From NCBI RefSeq assembly GCF_041260155.1, contig NC_091942.1, positions 2,304,501 through 2,368,500 on the forward strand: a stretch of DNA of 64,000 bases. Direction: 5' to 3'. This DNA comes from Ptychodera flava. Lineage: Eukaryota; Hemichordata; Enteropneusta; Ptychoderidae. How positions within the stretch are numbered: position 1 is the stretch's first letter; every line of letters starts with the position of its first letter. The notes beneath the pieces are model-generated. The model made no database searches and was not told the DNA's origin. It saw only the letters and a list, made by a program, of their open reading frames with translations. This document shows positions 1-10,800 of the stretch, piece by piece. The position numbers and the translations under genes are program-made.

Positions 1-1643
1 ACTCTATGTTAAAGGACCTCTATGAACCAGACACCTCTCCAAACTGAACAATTTTCTCAGTCCCTAAAGGTTTCAGTTTAGACAGGTTTTACTGTATTTT
101 CAGAAGGGTATTGCATCTAAAATTCAACGTTGACAATTGCAAATATTTGCATAACACTAAGTTGCATTGGCAATTTCATATAGAATTCATATGGTAGGCT
201 GTAACAGATTGTTTAAGGAAATGGTGGATTCATAGCAACTGCAACGTAAGGATGTAAGGTCATATTGGGGTCATGAAAGTGCTACATATTAATTGTAGTT
301 CTGTTTGCAAATATAGTTCATGTTACGTAATTCAACACTGATTCAAATTTACACATTCGCCAAGGAATTATGAATATTTCCATAATCACATATGGTATCC
401 ATTTATGAGAGAAACAAAAAATGACCAAGCTGGTAGTATTTTCTGTCCATTTTTGCTTGACCAAAAAAAACTGTTAGAACTTACATGCTGTTCTGAAGGG
501 TATAGCCATCTTGCCCTGGACACTACTAACAGCTACAATATGACCACTGCCATTGGATAACATACATGGTAGAACACCTGGAATTTCAATTCATCAATGA
601 GCATTATTTAGTAACATGGTTCTACATATTCTTTTGATTGAACAATTGAAACGACAAAATGAATATTGTACTTGCAAGTCTACTTTGGATGAAGCTGTCT
701 ACATTTGGGAGTCTGCCATTTACCACGGACTGTAAATGAACGACACGTAGAACAGTTTTATCATTACTGATGGTATGTTTCTACATGTCTGCTTGCTTTC
801 TGTCTCGGATCAAATGTTAACGCAACTGTGATCAAAAGTCACAATGTCACAGAACATCTGTTAAATTTCCAAGCTTTTAATGATCTCCTGGATGTACCAA
901 CATGTAACATTTATCTCTTTTAATGTGGCCTATCTGTTTTGTCAAATCAAGTATACAACAACAAAGCAAGAGTACAATTGCTTGAGTTGCGAAGGTTTTA
1001 AGAAGTCATCAAACATATTTGGAACAATAAAATGCTTGAAATGAGTAGAACATTGCTAGAAGGCGTACATTATCTCCTCAAAATACTGAGGTTGATCAAA
1101 TGCTGGAGTTCAAAAAACTCTGGGGATTAAAAAACAGTACTAAAGCAATATGCCTGGCAAGCTGATGTACAGTGATGCTAACACACAAGGGTATTCTAAC
1201 ATACTAGAATATGGTTCATAATACATGTATTGGCCAGAGGTCACAATTACCACACGCTCTATAGGAATTCCAATAAATCAGACATCTTGAACACTGGAAG
1301 CTACAGTTTCCAGGTAACACAAGCATTCCTTATTCATGGTAGATGATTTTGTAAGATTATATAATCATATGGCAACATATACTCTATACATAAAAAATAA
1401 TTCAAAATTATAATTCAAAATAGTCTATTCAATGTAACAACTTGAGAAAATACCTAAACTATGGTCAGTTATATTTTGCTGTAATATAATATTTACAGCA
1501 ATAGAAAATAATTTCCTGCATAATTAGTACCATATCATGTTTCTTTGCATTATTGTTTTTAATACAGCTAATTTTGAAAACTGGACAGACCACTTGGCTT
1601 ACATTTCTAACAATGTTGTGGTAAAGAGTGTGCAATTACAAAC
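1..1643. other. Noncoding stretch downstream of DHRS7B-like exon 3
   Basis: AT-rich DNA with no convincing open frame. I looked on the minus strand for the next SDR exon (the block with the YxxxK active site) and did not find it. The stretch is therefore most likely part of intron 3 of the DHRS7B-like gene, with the remaining exons beyond the left edge of the window. Confidence 0.5.
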
Positions 1644-1863
1644 CTTTTGTCAAAGCAACAGCACCAAAATAATTCACGTCCATCAACCTCCTGTCCACGT
1701 CAAGTGTTGTATCCACAGCAGTGCCGCGGAAACTGATACCACCGTTATTGATGAGGATGTCTATGTTGCCATGGAAACTGATGGCTTCCTTAGATTTCTT
1801 CTCAAGACTCTTGACATCAGCCAAATCAAGAGGAAGGATTCTTGGGACATGAGTTGGAGTTGT
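1644..1863 (-). CDS. DHRS7B: DHRS7B-like exon 3: NNAG-type motif
   Basis: 220 nt after a CTTAG acceptor, ending at a GTTTGT donor. Contains LPLDLADV (the acidic residue region), IDILINNGGIS (NNAG motif, here NNGG) and NYFGAVALTKG. Ends in phase 1. The next exon was not found in the window. Confidence 0.88.
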
Positions 1864-4800
1864 CTAAGATAAAAAAATCATAAATAGATGCATGTAAGTT
1901 CATATTGAAAACCGCAGATGCTGTCTGTAAGCAGATTTTATGACCATTATATTGTTTACAGGAGCCTGCTTTCTTGACCATAAAGAACAGATCAATATCT
2001 GTGTGTATCACAGAGGTTAGGGAATGATGAAATACCATAAAGTTCTTCAACCTGTCCATGAACACAGACAGTGTCAGATGTATGACGTGATGGGTGGGTG
2101 TATGCTACAATCTCTGAGGCCACTTAAAGAAAATTCTTTGTTTGCAGTCCTTGGACTTTTGAAAAACTTCTGACCAGCCAGCCAGGGAAAAAAACAAACA
2201 CAGACAAAAAACACAAGTGCATTAACATAAGCTCGATTTCAATTTCGTTTCTTTTAGAAAAATGATATTTTTATTTGTAATAGTGTTAACATTGTTTGTT
2301 TTTTTAATTTTCTCTGAAAACCTATCAGCAGGCAGACGGCAAACAAATAAATTAATTTACGGTGCCTAAGCTGTTTGGCAAGATTTTCAGTTCACTAAGT
2401 ATACACCTCATCAGTTAGAAATGCTCAAGACACAGCTATGATATTTACTTATTTGTTTTACTTCTGTATGTGTTACTGTGTGTGTAACTTGCTACATGCA
2501 AAATACCACAGACTTGGTCATCTATTGGATGCAAATTAACGTTCACCTATTGTAATACAATGGTGTCAGTAACCAAACATGGAAAAAAAACCACGATGGT
2601 GTATACATAATGTACATCACTGTAGAGAGGTATACATAAGATTTGTGGACAATGTACAATGGATATCATGAATTGCTAGGCATGTACAGATTGAGTATGT
2701 ACAGTATACCAGCCTGCAGAGGCGTTATTGATGCTATATTAGATCAATATACACAGTATGTGTTGCAGGATTGTAAAGTTGTTTAATTCATGGTTTACGC
2801 ATCAAAAAAGGGAACCATCCTAATAGCTTCTATAGACTATAGTCTATAGTAGCTAAAAATCAGCATTTCATGATAGCCTTTGGACAGAAATCCAGAACCC
2901 TGGACTAAGCACTGAGAATAAGTATTTGTACTGAGTATAGTGTAGAGGGTAGTGTTTGAGTAGTATTTGTACTGAGCTACAGCAGTAAGGAGTGAAGCTG
3001 ACAACAAAAATTGACAATGCTGGTATGGTGAAGTGTTTAAACAAGGCAGTTCTGAAAACAAAATTTCAAAAAGTTCATGCTGATATTTAGTTAATTATCG
3101 CCATGATTTCACTTTAATTTCTTCTGATCAAACCATTCCTTTCTACACTTAATTTCTTCTGATGCTGAATTTCTCTATTATCTAAACACCCGTTGTTTTA
3201 GCACTAAACCTTCTATGCTAGTTGAGGGGCCCTTTTATATTTCATTTATTAGTTCACCACAGTCAGTGTGAGTTCTTGTCCATTCAGAACAATTATTGGC
3301 ATATTATACTTTGAGCATTGATATAATCATGGTGTACCACTACAAATTTGTTAATTTTATTATCGTGCATACCGTACTTTACTAAATTTAACCTAGTACA
3401 AGGGTCCTGGAATTGACACTGGTGGGCCATAGCTGTTACTTCAGTCACACCACCAATGAGAGTTCTATTGTTTGTATAACTATCTCAAAAAAATTGGGGA
3501 CATTTGTACAGATTAGGCTGTGGTTTGTAGTTAGCATGCATGCAATGTCCTGCACAAACTAAATGGCATGTTTGAAAAGCACAGCTTGGAGCCAGGTTGG
3601 CTTCACATCAGAGTATATTTCTGGTAAGACTGCAGACATCAAAACGTTCTTTTCTTTATTGCTTTTTTTTCTATGAATGGATCTCAAATGTTGTTGTTTA
3701 CACTATCTCAGCCTGCTGATCAGCACTGCTGACCCTTCTAAACAATGCATTATTAAAATACAAAAGACATCTACTCTGTCCCTTGAAAAATGAGTATTGC
3801 TACCTCTGTACTGTATGGTGTACCAATATGACTTGCAAAAAGATAGTTTTCTATGGTATATTGTATTGGTCCTGCACTAAGACTGTTTGAACACCCTCCT
3901 TTTCCATGTGTTCATGGAACCTATGGCAGATGCAGCATGAATCACAGTGTCTTGTCTTGCCCTTATGCAATATCAGTTTGATTTCTGTTTGAATCAATAT
4001 ATTCTTTATTAAACTGCACTGGAAATATCAACTGAGATTATGCAGAAAAGCACTGTTGTTTGTATCTGGCAACAAAGCAAGATCTTGCATTGTCATTCTG
4101 CACTGGTGCTTGGTCAGAAATCTATTATGGCCAAGCACAGCAACTGTGTAGTCTCATTTATATGTACAGGTACACATACGGTACTGCTACTGACATACCA
4201 CAGATTCTTGGATATTATAGAAAATTCAGTGATCATGTTATTTGGAGGGCACTCTGCCCCCTGAGAACACCACCTCAATGTTGATATTGCCTATCGCATA
4301 TGCATGTAATTGACAGGGAGATGGAATATTCACAGTAGAATCAACTGTACCTTTCATTGCCAGATTTTATGTTTGAAATCATGAAGTAAAACAGTAGATA
4401 GAACTAAATATCGTACATATCTAGATGGATGGGAAGACATGTCACTTGGGGCAATTCTCTTACGTAAGAGGGATGTGCAGTTCCACGTAAAAGGAAATGA
4501 AGAAAGAAGTGCCCTCGAGTGACAGAATCTTCAAGTTTAATCACTATATTGTGAAGTGCTAACATGCTTTGTATAAGAAGCATCATGATCACTACACTGT
4601 GGTTAAGACATGTATGTATTGGAAAAGAAGGAAGTTGGGAAACAAAATGGCCATGATAAACATGTATCGCCGAGTTTGGAGACTGATTTCCCTTACAGGC
4701 ACAATTTATTCAAAAACCATCATCAATGGCTTCCACTACATCTCATGATTCTTACCTGCTATCTTCTTGGAATCAAAATTGGTTTTCTGTGCATTTTGGG

Positions 4801-7800
4801 GTATGATTTCCAAGGGAACCCTTTTTAACAATAGCTGCCGCACACTCATTGGCTCGTTCAGCATATCTGAACGTAAATGTTTCAAGTGATCGCGGACTGA
4901 CAGTAGATGGCCAATCAGAGCACTGCTACTTTCAAATGTGCCACTGCTGTTGTAAGAATTGAAAATTCTGTTTCCAAACTTCCCACTTTTCTAATGCATA
5001 CAGCCACCCTTAGCCATGTATTGAACAACAAGCGACTGAGGTCTGCTCCATGTGCATGAATGCTAGAATGTTGTGACAGCTGAAAATAACTTGTTGCCAT
5101 GTGATCAGATTACAATAAAAGCGATCATTCAAATCAATGTTAAAACAATCAGACAGTTCATTAGATTCTGTCTCTGTCTTGGGCTCAATGGCACCATTTT
5201 GCCACCCGGTATATACGCGTTCAACATTCACTCTCCCTCCATATCTTCAGGCTTCCGCTTTCTCACAGTTCTGATTTGCAATTGCACTTGGCAGTCTTTA
5301 ATACCGATCATCTTCACAGTTAGAAATAAAGATATGCTGCTACTTTTTATTGCTAATCTTTACTTAACCTCTAAGTACCATTTCGCATAATCCATGCTAA
5401 TCACGACTCAGGACAGAAATGGTTATGATAAATGACAATTTGTTATCTTCACTAACTGAACAAAAACAAACGCAGAACATTGAAATTGCCAGCTTTCTCA
5501 GGAAAGTGTGGGTTTTTTATGATTGGTAAACGTTTCCTCCAAGACACATTTGTCATAATGACGGCCAGTATAAGACATACCCATTTATGTAAACAAGTGA
5601 CATTTGGAAAACAATGCAGTTTTTCATGCAGTGCCACCTTAAGGAACCTGCATACCAAGTTTCAACCAAATCTGACCTGGGGTTACAGAACTTTGGCAAT
5701 TTCCAGGATTTGCCTTTTTTTTTTACCTCATTTGCATATTTTTGACACTGACATGTTCATTCTGACAAATTCACATCTCCACCCCTGGATGAACCAGTAC
5801 AACAAATACTGAGATGGTATAATTTTGAGTTTTTGATGTGGACAGACATACATACACATATATGTACAGACATACAAATGCCACCGACTTAGCATATTGT
5901 AATTTCTCTACGGAGATCAATAAAGTATTTATTATTATTATCATTATAATAATAATAATAATAATAATCTTTTATTTGCGTTTCAAGGCCTCCGGCCCAT
6001 ATGCAAAGGGGGTACATTGGATTTTTTTTTTTCCAAAACAAAAATACTACAAAAAATATGAGTTGAGTGAATCACAGAATATATCAGAAAAGACTATAAA
6101 TAGACTCGCAACTGACAACGTACACAGATCACATCACTGTGAGTAAACGTACATTACAGCTTTTTCTCGAAGTCTGAAAGCTCTGTGGACAAAATTACAA
6201 AGACTAAGTAGGTCATCTGAAAGAGATGACCTCATAAACGTTATAAATTTACAGAAATTTGGTTCCAGAAACAAATCTTTTGGCAAATAACGAAGTCTCA
6301 AACTATTGTACAGTGGACAGATTACAAGAAAGTGGTATTCATCTTCTACAGTATTTGTGTTACAAATTTTACAAAATCTAAAAGCTGGAGCAATGTTATC
6401 TCTCCTGCCCTCTTCCATCGCAAGAGGAAGTATTGAACAGCGAAAATATGTAAACATTCGGATAGCTTGGTGATTACAACGAAGGTACAGATATTTCTCA
6501 GGCTCTAGTAAACTTTTGAATTGTATATACGTACGGAGTTTGGGTTTCATTGAAACCTTTTCGAGCCAGCGTTGTTTGTATACATCTTTAACTCTATTTT
6601 CGAAGATGTGCAGGAAGTGATTTTTATTACCAACTTCCTGTGAAACCCAGGCAAACCCAAATCCGAAAGAAAATAAAATATCCTTTACAGAAGTTGCCCA
6701 AGTATTTCTACCCATGCTGTCTAAATTACACAGCATCAAATATGCCTGTCTTGGAATTCTATGGGGTGGCATTTCGAGGAGTTTTAACCAGTAAGCGATG
6801 CAGCGTTTTAAGGTGATACAATAGATAGGTAGACGTCCACATTCTCCCATTACTGCTTCTGTAGTAGTGTGTTTAGGTACTCCCAACAGTAGCCTACACC
6901 ACCTCCTCTGTACATTCTCTAAAACCTCAAAATATTGAAATCCCCAAATTTCTGCCCCATATGATAAAATTGGTACTATCATTGCATCGAATAATTTAAA
7001 ATGAACATTAATATCCAGAAAATCTAATTTCCGTCTGGATGCGGACAATATATTCAAAGCCTTACTGGCTTGATAAGCTAAAGTGTACACCGCTTTCGAC
7101 CAACTATTCCTTGAAGAAAGAAGAAGACCCAAGTATTTGTAATACGAGACTATTTCAAGCATTTCACCACGGAAATACCACTTTTCTAAACGGGAGGGAT
7201 GACCCCCTTTTCGAAAAATCATAACTTTCGTTTGTCGAGATAACCTCCATACGCCATTTTGTACAAAATGTAGAAAGAATATCAATTAGACGCTGGAGAT
7301 TTCTAATCGAATCGGCAAATATTACCACATCATCTGCATACAGGAGGTCAAAAAGGTCGCATATCTCTTGTGTCAGCTGAATACCCATTTGACCAGATGA
7401 CATGAACATATGATTGAGCTCTTCAATAAAGAAACTAAATAGTATTGGACTGAGAATGCATCCCTGTCTCACACCAGCTGGGCATTCAAAATACTGAGAC
7501 GATACATTACCAGCCCGCACACAAGACTTGATACCACTATACATAGAATGCAAAATTTTAAACATTTTGCCTTTCATACCCAGTGACAAAAGTTTATATA
7601 ACAAAAGAGAGTGGTTAATTCTATCAAAGGCCTTGGAAAAGTCGATAAAGAGACAGTAAATTTTACCGCGTCTTATGCTTAAATATTTTTGAATGATAGA
7701 GTGCAGAACAAAAATATTGTCAACAGTACTATGATTCTTTCTGAACCCTGATTGGCAATCTGACACTATATTTGAACTGTCTGACCATGTGGTTAAACGA

Positions 7801-10800
7801 ACATTGAGGACTGCGGTAAAGACTTTACCAAGAGCATTTAGGAGGGAAATACCTCTGTAATTATTGGCGTCCCCTGTGTCTCCTTTTTTGAATAATGGGA
7901 TCACAATGGCAGAGGACCATTCTGAAGGGAAAATACCAGAGTCGAAAATTAGATTGAATAATTCTACAAGCACTGGTAAAATTATATCTGCAGCAGAACA
8001 GTAAAACTCATTGGGTATGCCATCTGGACCGGGCGCTTTCCCAGATTTCAGCTTTTTCAGACATTTTAACACTTCATCCTCAGTTATTGGAGTATTTAAA
8101 ACGTCATTTGTATCATGAACGATCTCCTCTGGCCCATCCCCGCTTACATAATTAGCCAATTGATCTTCGACAGATTGCAAGAACTCCAAATCTCCCGACT
8201 TTAAATCGTTGCATTTTCTGTACAAATCACTGAAATATTGAAACCATGTCTGGATGTCAATATCACTCGTAGAACTTTTCTTACGGCCAGTCACTGACTT
8301 TAAAATGGTCCAAAATTCACCCGAATTATTTAATGCAGCCTCTCGAAAGCGATTTCGAACAGACTGTTGATAGTTTGCCTTGCAGTTCTTGCAAATCTGT
8401 CTGAAGGATTTTTTCGCAGTTTTATATTGATTTAGTGAATCAGAGCAACCCAGTTGTCTAAACAACTTTAACTTATCATAAACGCTATTTTTAGCTTGTT
8501 GGCAAAGAACACCAAACCAGGGTGGCTGAAAAGTCGTTTGTTTCTTCTGAGAGCTCGTCTGAATGCGCCCATCTGCACCTGCTACCTTTAAAGCGTCATT
8601 CAGGATATGAATAGAACGACTTATGTTTGGCAATGCCCTTTTTGAATCTTCCAGCAGATTGTGCACAGACGCAGACCGTAAATTATCACTGAAATGAATT
8701 CTACATTTCTCAGTCATACGGTAAACTATAGAATTTGAAACAGTACCAACTGGACAGTTTGCTTTCTGTGTATGGATATTTTTAGACCTAAGATGACAAG
8801 TGATAGGAAAGTGATCTGATTCGATACGAGGGAGGACTTCAAGATGGTTAACATAACTGAAAAGGTCTGATGACATAATTACATAATCTATAACACTGCC
8901 ACCAGTCGACGATACATGGGTAATATTACCTTCAATATCATTGGCTGTGCGCCCGTTAACAATGTGGATGCCAAAATTGCGACAGATGTTAAGGAGAGCT
9001 TTTCCCGCCTCATTTACCAATGTGTCTTTCGAATTTCTAGGTGCATGAAAATCTGACGAATTATACATATCAGTATCAATGGGTAGAAAAGACAGCGAAT
9101 CGTCAAAAATGAAATCATCGTCTGTACCCGTTCGGGCATTGAAGTCGCCTCCAAGTATAAAGAGGCTATCAGGAAAATTACTTTTCATGGCAATGAGATC
9201 ATTTTCCAGAGTGTCAATGGTATCAAGAATGGACTCTGGTCGTAAATAGCAGCAACCAAAAATTACATCGCTATCAAATAGAAATAAACTCTTATGTAGC
9301 TTGATAAATATACAATTATCTATATCAACATTAACTCTGCTCACTTTATCAGCAATATTTTTCTTAATATAGAGGGCAGATCCACCACTCGGTCTACCTT
9401 TGACAAAACGTTTTTTGGCAGGTGATGAGAATACAACATAGTTTTGTAAAATATCAAGATTGTCGCTCTCAGTACAAAATGTTTCTTGTAAGCCTACAAT
9501 ATCGTACTTTGAACACAAAGAAATAAAGTCACTGTTACCTAGTTTTTGCTTCAAACCTCGTATATTCCAAGTTAATATTGATAAGCTAGAGTTCACAGGG
9601 CCTTGGCCACACCCCTACCGTACTGGTTCTTTAATTTCAACGATCTGACCCGTTTCTTCATTAACTTTGTAAGTTTTCCTCTGTCCGTTATTATCGACGT
9701 ATGTCAACTTGTCATAGCGTACTTGTATCTTCAAAGATGGATTATCATCAAGGAGTGACTTACGAAAAGACAGTAGCTTAGACCGAATTGCTCGTATTCG
9801 CTTAGAAAAGTCTTCCCCGATACTTATGTCCGTGCCTTTCAGCTTGCTAGCGGCCGAGAAAACTCTGGACTTGTCCTTGAAGCGTGTAAACATGGCAATG
9901 ATTGGCTTTGAACCACGGATTTCTGGCGCGTTGGAAATTCGATGAACTCTCTCAAAATCAATGTCATCAGTGATGCCAAGGTTATTTGATAGAATGGATT
10001 TTACCTTTTCTTCCGACGTGTTCCAGGTCTCGTTTGGTTCTTCTTGACTAACACCATAGAACACCAGGTTGTTTCGTCTGCTTCTATTTTCTAGGTCGTC
10101 ATTTGCACGACGAAGAACACAGTTGTCTTTCCTTAATTGGTCTAACGTCGAGGTAATCCCACCAAAGGCTTCATGTTTTGATTCTATGTCGGCAAGTTTC
10201 GTTGAATTATTTTGTAAGTTGTCACGTAGTTCTGCAATATCGTCCTCTATGCCGTCCATTCGATTCTGTAACAGTTCTAACTTTTGGTGAACAAATTCTG
10301 ATTCGGTGATTATTTTATCAAGTTTTTCATGAATCCCAACAATGTCATCCTTTGTAGCCAAATCAGGTTTAGATCTTGGAGGCCCAGGATTGCGCTCTAC
10401 GTCACCTGCAACCACCAGAAGCCATACAAGACACAGCTTGATGGACAGTGACATGTGGCAGTTCATCAGCGGTACAGTGAGAGTAGCCATCTTGAATGAC
10501 TTAGTGTGGCGAAACGGGTTACCTCCTCCAAAAGTGCCTATTTTGGCCCGATATTGAGCTGTAGAGATTCCCATTTCACGGCAAAGTGCCTTGGTAATAT
10601 GTTGTACCTTTCAAACTCGGTAATATCTCAAAAACCAGGTCATGAACAGCGTTTTCGATGAAAATGTGGAGAGCTGGTCTGTCACACGTGTAGCATGCTT
10701 GGCAGTTACGTAAGGCCCCCCAGCTTTATTATTATTATCATTATTATTATTATCATTATTATTATATAAGCTCCCTTTGGTATTTATGGTATATACCAAA

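Larger units (their letters stand above)
1864..5927. other. Intron 2 of DHRS7B-like gene, part distal to the LINE
   Basis: No supported gene. It contains a short palindromic repeat near 2822-2859 (shared with 46047-46085) and, next to the LINE, a dispersed repeat (about 5560-5927). The rest is AT-rich, unassigned sequence. Confidence 0.5.
5948..10724 (-). mobile_element. Nearly full-length CR1/L2-like non-LTR retrotransposon (LINE)
   Basis: About 4.8 kb in the sense orientation of its host gene, inside intron 2 of the DHRS7B-like gene. Reading on the minus strand: a short 5' UTR (10724-10575), ORF1 with a 2A-like motif, 18 bases between the frames, ORF2 with apurinic endonuclease and reverse transcriptase, then a 3' UTR ending in an (ATT)n tail. 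A 20-bp direct repeat flanks it. The length, order and simple-repeat tail fit the CR1/L2 group. Only one frameshift was seen (about 7235-7250, in ORF2), so the insertion looks fairly young. Clade is assigned from memory of family features; a tree of the RT domain would settle it. Confidence 0.88.

Noticed and set aside
5838..6146. 102-codon open frame with poly-Ile
   Set aside because: It is the translated ATT microsatellite at the LINE tail.
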